A DNA stretch of 64,000 nucleotides from Drosophila pseudoobscura (GCF_009870125.1 NC_046680.1:22277501-22341500), one strand, 5' to 3'. Shown: positions 1 through 12,974, numbered from the stretch's first letter. Translations and numbers: made by a program. Notes: generated by a model not told the origin, from the sequence alone.

Positions 1-26
1 TAATTGAAAGTTTTACGATATCATAC

Positions 27-362
27 CAAACGTTCGCCGTCCTTGGCTTCGCGACTGCTGTAGAAGAAGTTCAGGCGGCGCAACAGAAAATTAAGACTCT
101 CATCCTCCGTCAGGCGGTGGCGATGAACCTGGAGGTATACGTCAAAGGCCTCACGCTCCGCCCTTTTGAGACGCTGGCGATGAATGAAAGAACGGGCATA
201 GGACTGCAGCACCACGGCGCCGTTGGCCTTCTGGCGCAGCTCATTGCGTTTCTGTCGCTCCTCGGCTGCTTTTCGAATCACAGTCTCCCGGTCGTGTGTA
301 TGCGAAGCGCCACCAAGACTTTGCACCGGACGACGACGGTACTCGCCATCGAATCCAAACAT
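27..362 (-). CDS. CG3356: UBE3C-type HECT E3 ubiquitin ligase, first coding exon (partial)
   Basis: The gene reads leftward and leaves the window. The ATG is at 362 and the exon stops at a good donor (GTATGA) at 26, so only about 112 N-terminal residues are present. The start MFGFDGEYRRRPVQSLGGAS matches the conserved N-terminus of UBE3C. It is followed by the usual IQ-like helix (residues about 48-66, VVLQSYARSFIHRQRLKR). In this family the catalytic HECT domain lies at the far C-terminus, which is outside the window. UBE3C proteins extend ubiquitin chains on proteasome-bound substrates; that role is family knowledge, not visible here. The orthologue name CG3356 is from memory. Next to it, in the same orientation, is the 5'-nucleotidase gene. 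Confidence 0.85.
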
Positions 363-1048
363 GACGCTGCACTTGTCTTGGTTTAATATTGAAGTTGTTC
401 CGTCTTGTTTCTATTACGTTCCTGTTGTTGTTGTTATTGTGGTTGCCAGCAGCTGATCTCGTTCTCTTTACTACCTCGCACCACCTTCCTAGGTCATTAT
501 TCACACTTTCAAAAGGAGACGCAACACGAAACAGTTTGCAAAAAAGGCACTGTGGCAGAGGGCCTTGCTCTATAATCTTCACTTGAACAACTGAGCTACC
601 TATCAAATTTAAATGCATAAAATAAAATATCTAATTGCAAGTTTTCGTATGTATTTTTCTGGCATAGATTTCGATATCATTCTAGCTATCTTGTCGTCAG
701 CTGTCCACCTCTAAGTTAAACCAAACTGGCAGTGGACCATCTCTAAGCGTCTGTTAATGGCGACTGTTAACGATGCTGTGTTAACAGACCTGAAATAATT
801 CATTGTTTTTTTTTTAAATATATACTAAATAAAATTGAATAAATAATTTTGTAGCACAACGTTGTCATTTAATATGGTATGAATTTCTGTTAGAATGGAT
901 GACATGGTTAAATCTAAACCACTTAATTAGTAGCTTCTGCTGTGTGTTTGTGTTTGCTAATACAATTTAACACTTATTCCTGCTAATGAGAAAGCAGGAA
1001 CGTTTTTTGAGTACGATACAAACGGACTACGTATTTTTTTCCGAGGTT
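363..1048. other. UBE3C 5' flank and spacer to the nucleotidase gene
   Basis: The stretch holds the 5' UTR/promoter side of the UBE3C gene (about 363-620, with a TTG/TTATTG-rich run near 425-445) and an AT-rich spacer that should carry the 3' end of the nucleotidase transcript. I see no additional gene; the short ORFs here overlap the opposite strand of the UBE3C exon. Confidence 0.5.
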
Positions 1049-2023
1049 TCAAAGGGTGCTCTGCGTTGTGGCCTGCTGCTTTAGCTGGTGCTGCTTTTCG
1101 ATGAGAGCGAGCAAGGCCCGGGGCACATCCATTGTTTGATCATCCACCAAGACGATATCAAATGTCTTCATGTACTTATCCATATTGGCCTCCACATGTT
1201 CGAAAAGGAAACCAATTTTTATGATATGCGAAGAGGCCGGAACGCCGGAGGCCATGTCAGCGTCTCCTAGGGAATCCCCCATCACGATGATGTGGTCGCG
1301 TGTGTGGACCAGGTTGTAATACTCACTGCCGTCCAGGACAGTTTCGTTCTTGTTGAAGGTGTGTATCATGGGCTGCTGGAAGCCGTCCAGAAGTCCATTG
1401 CGAAATTGCAGGAAATTCGACACCACCTTTACATTGGGATGCATCACATTTGCCTGGCGCAACAAGGAGACCACAGAGTTGCCCAGTCCGGCGGAGAAAA
1501 CCAATGTAGGAATGCCCAAGCGCTGTAGATCGGCAAAAAACTCATGAGTACGGTCACGTAGCGCGTTTTTATACTTGCTGGCAATCTGATCTATTTCTGA
1601 TTGATCGAAGGGGAAGCCGGTGGCCAGTGCACCAGACTTGGTCCACCATTCGACCATGTACTGAACCTTCTCGGGGATGGGCATGTGCGGATCGATCTCA
1701 ATTGGCCTGTACTTATGGTATAGTTTGTCCGACTCCGTTTTGAAGCTATCCGGCAGCGACTGGCAGGCGTTGAAGATCCCAAAACTGGAGGGCACCACAC
1801 TGCCGTCCTCAGTCCGCTGTTTGGTGATTGTATAGTCAAAGTCCGACACAAGTTGCATGCGCTCCGGGCCGCCCTGTACGAACTCATTGATGATGCGCTC
1901 CACCTTGGAGGGATCTAGCATGCGACAGTGGTCCTGCATCAGCACCGGAATGTCCTGGATGCGCAGGCTTGGCTTGGTGGTTTCTTGCTTCTCCTCACAG
2001 CCCATGTTAGTTTTCTCGGACAC
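1049..2023 (-). CDS. cN-IIIB: Cytosolic 5'-nucleotidase III (cN-IIIB)
   Basis: A single uninterrupted ORF of 324 codons, close to the usual length of the family. It is a HAD-superfamily phosphatase: the nucleophile motif DFDYT is at residues 61-65 (Asp61 nucleophile, Asp63 acid/base), motif II FSAGLG is near residue 178, and the metal-binding motif GDSLGDADMA is near residue 250. Family enzymes remove phosphate from pyrimidine nucleoside monophosphates, and the IIIB type also acts on 7-methylguanosine monophosphate; the second activity is family knowledge. No signal peptide or membrane segment is visible, consistent with a cytosolic enzyme. The ATG at 2023 is followed closely by family-conserved sequence (LDPSKVERIINEF), which supports this start. 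From memory the D. melanogaster orthologue is CG3362, a neighbour of CG3356. Confidence 0.93.
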   Translation of the reverse strand: MSEKTNMGCEEKQETTKPSLRIQDIPVLMQDHCRMLDPSKVERIINEFVQGGPERMQLVSDFDYTITKQRTEDGSVVPSSFGIFNACQSLPDSFKTESDKLYHKYRPIEIDPHMPIPEKVQYMVEWWTKSGALATGFPFDQSEIDQIASKYKNALRDRTHEFFADLQRLGIPTLVFSAGLGNSVVSLLRQANVMHPNVKVVSNFLQFRNGLLDGFQQPMIHTFNKNETVLDGSEYYNLVHTRDHIIVMGDSLGDADMASGVPASSHIIKIGFLFEHVEANMDKYMKTFDIVLVDDQTMDVPRALLALIEKQHQLKQQATTQSTL

Positions 2024-3062
2024 AAACAGAAAGACGTCTGCGTTTTAACAGTGCGAACGTTGATATGGAAAAATTGTCGCTGACTGCACCGATGGAAATT
2101 CGGTGGGGAAGGGAGCTTTCGATTCAGCAGTATCTGCAAATGTTATAGTGGTTAAGCGAATTAGTGCCGTCGCCTATATCCCGATTTTTTTGCTTCCCCA
2201 GCACTTATGTATGTCAGCAAATACGATTATGTGAATGTGGTTGCGCGTTGGTCGTTCTATATTATGTGTGGCTGACCTTGGTTGTGGTTTTTTTTTAAAT
2301 TTGACAATTCAATTGCTTTGCTTTGCCGCCTTCAATTTCCCCCCTATACCAGTACGAATGAATGCGTGGGCGCTTATCAGCTGACTATCGAAGCTTTAAT
2401 ATGACAAGCTTTTTATTTATATATCATATGAGCAAAAACAATGCGGAACAACGCTGTGTAAACAATCAGCTTATTTAACTTGTACTCGCGTCGCGCGGTT
2501 TTTGCAATAAAAACTACGAACAGCTGTTGATTGCAGCAATTTCTGGAACGCTGTGGAACTGAAACTAACTTATCGAAATCCAAGCAACAGCTGTGAAGCG
2601 CCTGAAAATAAATCAATTTGTTTTGAAAAAACAACGAACCGTGTGAAATAGTTTAGTTGGAAACATTTGCTTTCCAAAGAAAGAAAGCACACAATCTAAT
2701 ATATATAAATAGTTCTGCAACCAACTTTCAGATAGCTGAAGCCAAGTGGAACTGGAACAAAGAAACAGCTGGCCAGCGGTCGAACGAAATGAATTTAAAT
2801 CCACATTTTTATAAACTTAAACTTATGTAAATAAAAAAATAGCTTAGAGATAAAAAACATTGGATCATGATCAACTTAAGTTACAAACTAGATAGTTTAC
2901 ATATTTCATATGTATCAGACAGACATACGATACGATGATGAGCGTGATTGGTAAAGTATGTGCAGTATATAGCATATCCATACTTCTTAAAACTAAACAA
3001 AAAGTGTTTTTGTTCATGTAATGAGACGACAGCAGTGGTTTTTTCTTTTCCTATTTTTGGGA
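2024..3062. other. Intergenic: nucleotidase 5' flank and 3' UTR of the MGA-domain gene
   Basis: AT-rich, with no ORF that looks coding. It should contain the 5' UTR and promoter of the nucleotidase gene (about 2,024-2,250) and the 3' UTR of the minus-strand MGA-domain gene (about 2,800-3,062). No repeat or RNA gene was recognised. Confidence 0.45.
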
Positions 3063-6000
3063 TCAATCTTCGATTTCAATGGCGGCCGGTGGCTCTTGAT
3101 CCTTTGCTGGCCCTTTCGCGGTTGTCGTCTGTTGCCTCACAATCGACTGTGGGTCTGGCCGGAACTTCCAGTCGGCTGGCAGCATGGACCTGCATTCCGT
3201 CTTCCGCATGAGTTCGCTTCAAGAGGGAATCGAATATTGAAATTGTGTGATTTACGTGGACTTTCCTGTGCTACTCACCGATTGAGGTAGGCGCCAGCAG
3301 TCACGCGATTCGCGAAGCGCAGAATTCCCACATGTGGCATCTTTAGAAAGAAATCGTCGCCCGACAGCTTGGTGCGATAGCTTGGCAGTCCATTAGACAC
3401 CATATAGCCATATGTACACTTTGTCGCCACCCCTTCCGTTTGAGTCGCACTTTGCGTCGTCGGTATTTTGGCTGGCAGGGATGGCCGCGAGCGGGCCTGC
3501 TCCGCGGCAGCAGACGGTTGGCCAGGCAAAGAGACGCGGGTGACCATCCGACCAGGAGTGGCACGGACGTACGGTGGGTTTGTCTTCTTTGCCGGTTCCA
3601 CCTCCCCAGCAGCCGCAGCAATCGGAGCCGTTTCCGGCGGTGGGTCTTTTACCGCTCGTGCTCCTTTGTTGGCGGTGGACGGTCCTACCCTGGAGGGGTA
3701 CAGCTTCACACAGGTGCCCGCCCTTGCGGTGGCGGGTCCTACTGGCGGTGTAGGACGTGGTCGTATCGGCTGATGATTACCTATGGAGAAGGTAGTTGCC
3801 GACTGCTGGATAATGGTGGGCCCAGCCTTGGATGTACACGCTGCAGGTGTGGCTGCGCGTGGCTTCTCTGTAGACGCGGGAGTCGGTTTAGGTAATAGTC
3901 TTGGCAAATGTCTAGTCCCCCCAGAGACACTACGCTTGGTGCCAATCTTGATGGCTTCACAGCCCTTGCCTAGTGATTTGGAAGTTGCTTTGGATTCATT
4001 GCCATCCATTTTGGTGACGGTTATGCTGGCAGGCAGGGCTGTGGCTGTTGCTGTGGCTGTGGCTGTCGGGGTGCCGCTGCTCAGTAGCTCTTGCAGCGAT
4101 TCGTTGATCCTGGCGCCAAAACTGAAGCGGCCCATCTTAGGAGCCGGCGGGTCCAAGGAAGTAACATTGGATGGACTTGGCTCGGGGGCGGCGCCGGCTA
4201 CTGTTTGGGTGAGTTGGACCTGGGGTGTGAGGAACTGGGTTGTGGGCGCCTGAACCCCAATCGCCGGCACATTGGCTATGAAGGGTGCAAAGGAGCCAGT
4301 CAGCTGCCAGTTGGTCGCGGTACTGTCTGGAAGGGAGGATTCTGGGGCAGCATCTGGAGTGGCGGTGTCTGGGGTGATATGCAGGGCCCCACTGCTGGGA
4401 ATTGTTTGAATGGTAAAGTTCATGCGCGGTAGCGCCTGCACTCTCTCCGGATTGGACAGTGGGAGAGGTTCCACCACCGGCTCAAGATCTGTCACCGACT
4501 CCATTGGCTTCTCGTTCGCACACTGGTCCTTTTTTTTTAAATGTTTCTCCGACACTTCTTCATCTTCGTCGTCGCTGTCGATGATGACAACCGGCAAATC
4601 GTTGGCGGGCACCAACTGTTCGCTGGGATTGCCAGGAAACGGAACCGGAACTAGGTTCCCAGCGGATGGCAGAGGGATCTGCGGGGCATTGGAATCAGTA
4701 AGAGTCTTCTGATCCTCCATATCGATCTCAAAGTGCAGCTGTCCCTGAACTTTGAGCACCCAAAAGGCCATGCTCCGGTGGTGGGGCTGAACGGGAATGG
4801 AATGCTCTCTCTGGTAGACCTCTCGCAGCATCATCTTGCCATCGACGCTCTGCAGCAGCACCAGAACGGGTGGCGACATATCTAGCCGCAGCGGCCCGAA
4901 GTAGATCTTCTTTCGAGAGGCGGCCGTTACGAATGCATCGTATGGGGCCTGGTGGAAGAACTGAAGCTTCACCAGTTTATTCTTATCACGGGCCACCCGC
5001 ATCACCTTGTGTATCCTGTCCAGCGATATCATCTCCCCGAAGGCGGGCACAAAGATGTGCGAGAAGTCATCGACAAGATCCAGCACCACCCAACGATGGT
5101 CACCCTGGTAACTTTCGGGTATATCCAGTTCATCCACATCGTTGCGGGTGACCTTGCGGAACTCGATATTCGTGCGGATGTTGGAAGCGTTTGCCTTTGT
5201 GAGGGCCTGATTGGAGGAGGCTGCTGGTCTTAGATCAGCTTCTGAAGCAGCCACAGATACAGATGCAGATGCAGATGCAGATGCAGATGTAGATGGAGAT
5301 GCAGATGTAGGTGTAGATGTAGATGGAGTCTGTTCCTCTGGCACAATCGTAATGGCCGGAGCATCAGGGGCAGCAGGCTTCTTCTGGTGTTCACGAATGC
5401 GCTGCTTCACCAGCAGCGAGCAGAGGACGTTTATCTTCTTGGTGAGCAGTGGATGCGTCTGAGGCGTCGGCTTAGTGCAAGCGCTGCCCTGCATGTGGCG
5501 TAAAAAGCCCTTGACCAGCCAATAGCTCTGCCTGCCCTGCATCACCACGGCCAGTCGGCTGGTGTACTCGTTTCGCTTGCTATCCATCAGCATGCGCGCC
5601 ATCATGGGGGTATCGGGGTTGGCGGAAGCGAATCTGGTGTCCCCAATGGCGATGGCGCCGCACACTGCAGGCATCAGGTTGGTAGTTGTGGCCGCCAGGA
5701 AGGTGTACGTCTTCATTTGTACAATCCAAATGTACACATAGTTACATTCGTAAGCGGCCAGGAAGTTGGTCCACTTGATGATGCACAGAATCTCCTCGTT
5801 GGGTGCTGGTATGATTTTGCTCTCGCGCTGCAGGGCCAAATCAATGTCCTGCATCTTCTTGCTGACCAGCGAGTTCATGTTCTTCACCACCTCGTTGTAG
5901 AAGGAGCGGAAGTTGGGCGAGTCCGCATCGGCCGGGGTGGGCCCTATGCCACTAGCAGCCACGGCAGCAGCGGCCGCTGTATTCATGCCAGCCCCCAGCA

Positions 6001-9000
6001 CGTCCACAGAGGCGGAATTCAGCGAGTAGCAGGCCGAAATGCGTGGCACCTGTATATCCAAATGAAGCTTGCCACTCTCCATCGGAGCCCTGTCTGATTG
6101 CAGTTTGGTGCGTTTGCTGGGAGGCATAGGTGGCGCATTCTGACGGCCTGACGACGGTACACTCCGCTTTCGGCTTCCTGTCTGCTCGCTCTCATCCGAG
6201 TCGTCCCGCACGACGATGACCGGGGCCTCGACCCGGCCCTGGCTCTCAGCCTGCTGGATTAACTGTCGACGTCTCTGCTTTTCCAACTCCTTGCGATAGA
6301 AGAAAACGGCGCCATCAATGCGACGCCTGAGCAGCTCCTGCTTCTCGGTCGTCTCCGTCTCAGTTACGTAATCGCGGGTGATATCCATGCGACAGCGATT
6401 CCGCCGTGTATAGGAACGCCTGGGCACGGCTACGGCACGACGGCAGAGATAGGGACGCGAAATGTAGTAGGTGTAAATGTTGTCCAGCTCAACGCTGCGT
6501 TCATGCGGAGACGATATGCGAGGATGTTGTTTTGAGGAGGGTGCAGAAGATGCGGAAGGTGCGGGAGATGCGGAAGGTGTCGAAGATGCGGAAGATACTG
6601 CTACCTTCGGCGTACACTCGTCTTTACGCACATTCTTTGGGGACTTGGGCAAAACAACTTTAGGCTTTGTAACCAGCATCCCTTCTAGTTTCGGCAAAGG
6701 CGGCACCGGCAGTACCGTGGCCTCCTCCTTTTCAGCCACCTCCAGCTCGGGTGGGTTTTGCTTTTTCCTTCCCCTCTTCTTAGGCTGTTGCTCCTCCGGT
6801 TGTCGCTCAAAGCTATAGTGCGCTCGGGTGGCCAGCTCTGGGTTGTAATGGGATACGGTCGCGTTCCACTGCTCCTTCTCGATGATCACGGGCTTTCCCT
6901 CGGTGGCCTCGCCGCCACAGAAGCACTTGTAAAGCTGATGAGTCATGCAGAAGGGTGCTAGGTTGCCCATATCACGCAGGCGACGGATCGAAACAAGGCA
7001 ATGCTTCAGCTTGGCCAGATCCGTGTCCTTCACGGTGCAGCTCTTGGTGAGAGCGGCAGCGGCATTCTTAGCGCTAGCAGCAGCTGCCGCCGAAGCCGCC
7101 GCCGCAGCAGCTGCCGCCGTGGCAGCCGCAGTGACAGCATTCCTCTTCGATGTGATCCGGGAGGGCGAGACTATTTCGTCGTCGTCGTCAAACATGTTCG
7201 AGTCGTCAAAGTCTTCGTAGCGTTTGGGGGCCTTGGTGCAGCGTCGCTTCTTATCGCCCTGCGACTCGTTTATCAGCAGCGTCTCGTTATCCGTGAGCAC
7301 CAGTGTCGACGTGAAATCCTTCTCCATTTTGGCCAGTCGAGCAGTGGCCTTGCGTCGCAAATTGAACGCATCCTCGTTGGAGATGCTTCGCCCCTAAATA
7401 AGCAAAAACACACAAAACGAATAAGTCTGACCCGAAAAGAGCGGGGTTCCAATGAGATCTTACATCGGCCGTTTTCACTCGCATCACTCGGGACTGTTCG
7501 CCGCCCAGGCAATGACACTCGATTACGCAGTCGGCGCGTCCGCAATGGTCCCGCATCGGCAGCTCGGATCCGCTCAGACTGGCACAAAGGCAGCCCAGCT
7601 GGCAGTGTTCCTTGATGCAAGGCTTTTTGGCTGCAAAAATAATGCAGGATTAAAGGATTCCTGACTATGACCTCGAATTGGTTTAAAAAGCACATACCAT
7701 CAGCATTCCTGGCGGCCGCATCTATGATGGTGGCATTGAGACGACGCAACTCATTGGCCAGTCGCTTCTGCTTGGTGGGACGACGCTTCCAATTCCCCAC
7801 GGACTTGTCATCTTCCTCCTTGACGAGACTCAGGTCGACGGCAGGCTTCGGTGGGCTGCTTATCGCTGCGGGATCGTCCATTGTCAGAGTATCCTCGGTG
7901 ATGAAGCTATTCTCGCTGCAGCTGATGGCTACCGTGTTGATCATGTCATTGATCATGTTTGCACAGTCTAGCATATCGGCGTCGGGCTCCTGGGGTAGAG
8001 CCTTACGGAAACCGAACTTTTGCAGCTTGTGTGGCTCCTGGTAGAAGCTGGGATCCATCTGTTCAGACCGATCTACGACGCGACGCACTAGGATGTGATT
8101 TCGATCGTTTGTATAGGGAATAACGAAGGTGAAGCTCTTCCGTCTACCGGCTGCCGTCTGGGAAGCCTGCTCCTCGGCCTCCTTCATGCAAACAGGCGGC
8201 TGCTGCTGCAGCGTCGACACACTAAACTCGGCCCACTCTCTGGTTATGTCATGATGGGGCAGAATATGCTGCAGATACCGCCTGGCAATCTCGTCCAGTG
8301 GCCGCCCCAGCTGTGGCATTACTTCCAGCTGGACGGTGGGCATGCTGACCACAGCCATGCTGCCGCCGGCCAGCAAAAGGGCTGCCGTGTCGTCATCCAA
8401 TGGCTTCTGTAGCGGCTTCATCGACAGCGGACAGGGTGGAAAGATGGCAGATACTGGATACTGATTGAGCCGCTTGTGATGCATGGCATTCGTCGCTGTA
8501 GTGGGTAGAATATTCAGCTTGGGTTGAATCGCTGCGTCCAAGCACAGGTCGTTGCAATAGACTGTGGCCGCCTCCTGGGGCGTCAGTTTGCTCTTGTAAG
8601 GACGCTTCTCCCGCTGTAGATTGTTGCCTTGGGCACCTGGCAGGCGAACCCTCTTACCGTCCACCTGGATCACCTGTCGGCATCGGAAATAGAGTTTTTT
8701 CAGTCAATGGACAGCTGGAAGGCATTCAAAACTCACCTGATAATAATACTTTGACGTTTCAGTGGCCACATAGCTGGCCGCCTGCCAGCCCTGGCGGGTG
8801 AAAGGCATCTGAGTGGTGGAGGCCTGCAGGTGCTGCATCGCCGCAATCTTGACCTTCCGCTGGCGCTGCTTGCGCTGCAGCTCCCTGTAAATGTTGGCCT
8901 CGTTGTTAATGATGGCCATCTTTTGGTTCTTGGAGCGCTGCAGGTACGAACGACGCTCGGCCACCGTGCGGAGCCGCTGCAGGGCCTCGGGAACAGCTGG

Positions 9001-10113
9001 CATATCCATGGGTGGCGGCAAACTGTGTGAGGTTACCTGCCCGTCGTGACCCATGGGCTCCAGGAGTTTCTCCTTGTCATCGTTGATGTGATGCTCGCGC
9101 ATGTACGCATCGAGAGATTCGCTGACGAACGCCGAATTCCCCTCCAACGTCTTGCAGCTCTGTGGCACTATGGGAGTGAGCAGCATTCCCGGCTGATGGA
9201 CGCTCTCATCGAAGCCGACAAAGTCGCCGCTGCCATCCTCTTCGGCTGTAAACGCAGGAATGGACGCTGGACAGTTTTCAATAGGTAAATTCGATTCCCG
9301 GGCGAAGGTCTTGACGCGCGCTTTATTGATCAGCATGTCCAAAAACTTGCTGCCACCGGATTTCTCTGATTTCTCCGATTTGTCAGCTTTTTCGGCACTA
9401 GAGCAAGCACTGGTCTGGCTGGTATTCTCTTTGCTGGGAGTGGCTGGCGTAGGAGCATCTTCCTGGCCGGAAAACATTGATTCGGGTGACTTTGTGGGTG
9501 TCTTCTCGTCCGTCTCCTTTGAGGGGGCGATATCCATTGGCTTAACGCATTCGCTCTGACCATTGTCCTGGCCGATCCTTTCGGCATGCGATCCTATTTT
9601 GGCAGCATTCTGACTGATCTCTTTGGCATCGAGCATTTCGACATTTTTGTGTGAGTCTTCTATCAGGCAGAGAGTCCGTTTGCCAGTCTTGAGCAGCTCC
9701 AGTTGTTGCTTCATTTTCTTGGACAACTCCTCGGGTGGCAGCGGCTCGGACACGTTGTATAGCTCCGTCTCCTCGTGCTCCTCGATGTGGCCCATTTTCT
9801 TGTGATGGTTTACGATGCTAAATGACCATTTTCTGATGTTCTTCTTACGCCTCTTGATCATCCGCTTGAGGCGCGGATCGAAGAGACAGATGCGAACGCG
9901 TTTCCGGATAACGACACGGTTGTTGCGTCGCCTGCGCCAGGCGTAGTTCCGCAGGACACAGCGTGGCGTCAGGGCATAGATGATAAAGCGCTTCACGTTC
10001 CACCAATTGCGATTTAGGAATTCCCTGGACACTGGATATTTTCGTTTTAGGTGGCGATATTTGATCAATTGTTTGCCTTGTAATATGATAGGCGGCAGTT
10101 CGCTGCTAGTCAT
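3063..10113 (-). CDS. Large nuclear protein with MGA-type cysteine-rich domain (DUF4801)
   Basis: Five coding exons join in frame into 2,262 residues: 10113-8737, 8673-7698, 7630-7464, 7393-3279 and 3216-3063 (stop TGA at 3065-3063). All introns have GT-AG ends. The N-terminal exon is very basic (an RRRRNNR stretch near residue 60). Exon 3 (about residues 785-840) holds the Cys cluster, with C-x4-C-x3-C-x-C spacing and then HCGRADC and CHCLGG, which is the signature of the MGA-type domain DUF4801. The domain continues in exon 4 to FCMTHQLYKCFC near residue 990. Further on are a poly-Ala tract (about 930-950), a Ser/Ala repeat (about 1,530-1,545) and two SUMO-interaction-like motifs, VIVVRDDSDES (about 1,232) and VVIIDSDDEDEE (about 1,775). 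I see no T-box or bHLH domain, unlike vertebrate MGA. A chromatin or transcription role is inference. It is probably the orthologue of D. melanogaster CG3363, by position and domain. Confidence 0.85.
5251..5327 (-). repeat. In-frame hexanucleotide repeat in the MGA-domain gene
   Basis: On the plus strand the run repeats the unit GCAGAT with point changes (GTAGAT, GGAGAT). Because the unit is six bases long it keeps frame and encodes an alternating Ser-Ala stretch that decays into Ser-Val and Thr-Ser. It probably varies in length between individuals. Confidence 0.8.
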
Positions 10114-12600
10114 GCTGTAAAATATTTACAAGCAAAAAAGTGTCCATTAGCCCTACGAAAATAATTTATTTTCACTAAATCTATTGTACCCGCCCCAGGA
10201 AACGATCGACTGTATATTAATGGGCAGCACTTTTTTGATACAATGCACGATCACGTTTCGCAGGACCTGTCATTTTAAAATGAGTTGACAGCGCAACATT
10301 TACATTTACCCGGTGGCGTGGCGTGGCCACATCTTTCGATGCTTTAATTGCGTTTAGGCCAAAGCAGGCTGGTGCATTACACATATAATTAAACAACTTT
10401 AAGCCAAGGAAAGTCTCGTAGCCACGTGCAGAATAACAAGCAGCGTGCTGCCGAGTTTGCAGCATGAATCTTGCAGTGGGTTGGCAGCACCGTCCGCCGG
10501 GGACACATACATACATATACACCTGGAATAAACCGTATTCCCCGGCAATCATCGACATGTAGCATGCATCATATTAAATCAAATAAATTACCACGCACTT
10601 TTTTCGACACTTAAAATATCACAGGAACGATATTGTTGCGATTTGGTTTTGCGCCTTTTTTCCCAGTCGCAGCAGTGCACACAAACGCTCACACACAAGC
10701 AGGCAGGGCAGGCGACAAGAGCCAGAACCATATGCACCAGCAGCCATCAACAAAACATTTTACACTTTGATTTCTTTTCAGCACTGTCGCCAGCCACAAT
10801 AAACAATTGCACTGCCCAAAGGCATTGCGCATGTGCACACAAAATAGCTTTTATCAGTGCATGCAAACAATTTTTTTAAACGATTTATAATGCAGGCAGC
10901 GCGTGCGAATTCGCGATCACAAAACAGCATTGATTCCAACCGAGTGAGTGACGCTGCCACCGTCAGATGTGCAAGTGTGTGTGTGTGTTCTTTGCGTGCG
11001 TGAATATTGGGCAATTTCGGTTCCAGGCGTTCCTCTGGAATACATGGCAATGGCACACTGGCTGAACCAAGTGTGGGCGGCGAGGGACTGGACCTAGATA
11101 CATATATGTAAATAAACATGTACTGTATGCTTACGTTCGGTTGTAAACGAGTGCATAGATTACCGATGAATTATGTAAACCATAAATAAATGCAAAAGGA
11201 GCGGGAGACGAAGATAGACCTTACTTTTTCAACACTGAAAATCGGCGTTTAAACGTGGAAAGTGCCGTATCTAGGTGGCGTAACTCCCTGAACCTTGAAA
11301 TCGCGATCAAAGCTATATTTATTGAATCCAATTTTATATTACCACATCAAAATGCAACCATGTGCAACTGCATTTTATTCATGTTTTAGTTTACGAAGTC
11401 GTCACTCAATTTCAGAAAATAACCTCAAAAAATTCCCTCACTTCGTGTCAGTCAATCGACGTTAAAACATCTTAAAACTTAAAAAAACATTGATGTATCT
11501 GGTCATTGCAGGTTAATTTCCTTGCGACAATATAATTCGGTACAGAAGCGATCAAATACAAAACAAAATTCAACATGGCGTCTCTGGTCGTCAGCAGATA
11601 CATACACAACCGATCACATGCGTCACGCAAAAGCACCCCTTTTGCGCGGCCATGTAGAAAAATCTCGAATGATAAAAATGTCCTTTTGCACAACTTATTG
11701 CTTTCAGATTATTTACCTGTACAAGCAGTGGCTATCCGCACCGTGCAAGTTCCGAAACAATCACAAATCCGTGTAGTTTTTACTATTTTACAAGCTCTTT
11801 TCACAATTAATCAACAGCCAGCTCTCGTTGCTCACGTTGAAAAAAGCCAGCGAATACATACACAATGCGTGAGACACAGATGCGCACACAATGACGGCTC
11901 GATAATTCCAATATGGAGACCGATAACTGCCCGCGAAGGGGACCAAGGTTTGCCACATGTGGAATGAAACGCAGGGTTGCATATTAGAGTTTAGTCTTTT
12001 ATACCTGATATTTTCATTCTAGAGGAAATGTGGAAACACAATTCGAAAATAAACCTGCACACCAGATAGATATAAAGGGACAGTAACTAGATTTGGTGGT
12101 CTTTTGACGGCAAACAAAGTCATTCAATTTAAGCCTTGTCAACAATAAAAAATGTTGTTGCGCTTTTTCATGGCAACTCTGTACGTCACCTGATTCCCGC
12201 AAAAAATGCTCAGAGAGAATCTTCTGCGTTGTTGGGGTTAAATGCGCAAGTGGAATTTTATTCTGTGGGTTCATTTATTTTGAGTTTTTATTCATTTAAT
12301 TTTTTATTTATATACAGTCAATGAAAGATAAGTCGTCAAATAATTATCAGCTATAACAAGTGCTTTACAAATGAAACAAACCTTTTGCGATTACGTTTCT
12401 ACGTGTTGAGGCAGGCCACTGTAAATGAATAGAAAACGTGTCGGTTAGTTCTTTCTCAGGATAATCTTTAAAAGCTTTTAGCATAGTTTTTATATTCAGT
12501 AGGACCTATTGGATTTTGTGTTGCGGTTATGTGAAAATCATGCCACATTATTCAGTTTTTTTTTTAACATCATTTTAAAACAGAATCAGTTTTAAATGTA
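10114..12600. other. Gene-poor AT-rich interval
   Basis: This lies between the 5' end of the MGA-domain gene and the last recognised exon of the Nop60B downstream series. The right-hand part may hold the terminal exon and poly(A) site of the extended Nop60B transcript. ORFs of 60-130 codons are scattered on both strands, but none has coding-like composition, splice context or a recognisable family. A TG/CA-rich run sits near 10,970-10,990. Confidence 0.4.
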
Positions 12601-12719
12601 TAGAAATATTTACCTTGAACAATGTGGACAATCCGTACTTGAGCTGCAAGAGATAAGGAACGAAAACTTTAGTCGATTGCAGAAAATATAAATGAATAAT
12701 TAGTTATAACAAATTGAAT

Positions 12720-12793
12720 TCAGTAAGACCAATCTCGCATTCAACAGGAGAAGTTTCATTTTTCAGATAGGGGCGAAAGTTTATAGCTCATCA
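12720..12793 (-). ncRNA. C/D box snoRNA, copy 1 (Me28S-G1083-like)
   Basis: Read on the minus strand it begins with the C box TGATGA and ends with the D box CTGA. An internal D' box CTGA is preceded by the guide ACTTTCGCCCCTAT, and a C'-like box ATGAAA follows. The guide is complementary to the conserved 28S rRNA segment ATAGGGGCGAAAG. By the fifth-nucleotide rule it would direct 2'-O-methylation of the second G of GGGG. From memory this matches the fly site called G1083 (yeast Gm908). Confidence 0.88.
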
Positions 12794-12974
12794 GAGAGGG
12801 GAAAGTAGTGGACCTGTAAATTCTGTATATTCACCTTTGAGTTGGCCGATTTTGTATAATCATCAAATGTGAGTAGCAAAGATTGGGACACATCTGGAAG
12901 AACAAACAAACAAAAAAAATACGTTCAGTATAGAATCCTACAATATGTTGTCTATTCTATTGCGATGATAAATT

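Noticed and set aside
3440-7220. Plus-strand ORFs of 80-200 codons opposite the MGA-domain gene
   Set aside because: They are antisense shadows of a long GC-rich coding exon, with low-complexity products and no start or splice context.
10643-11119. ORFs in the 10.1-12.6 kb interval
   Set aside because: They are His/Thr/Cys-rich readings of CA-rich intergenic DNA, with no conserved motif and no coding composition.
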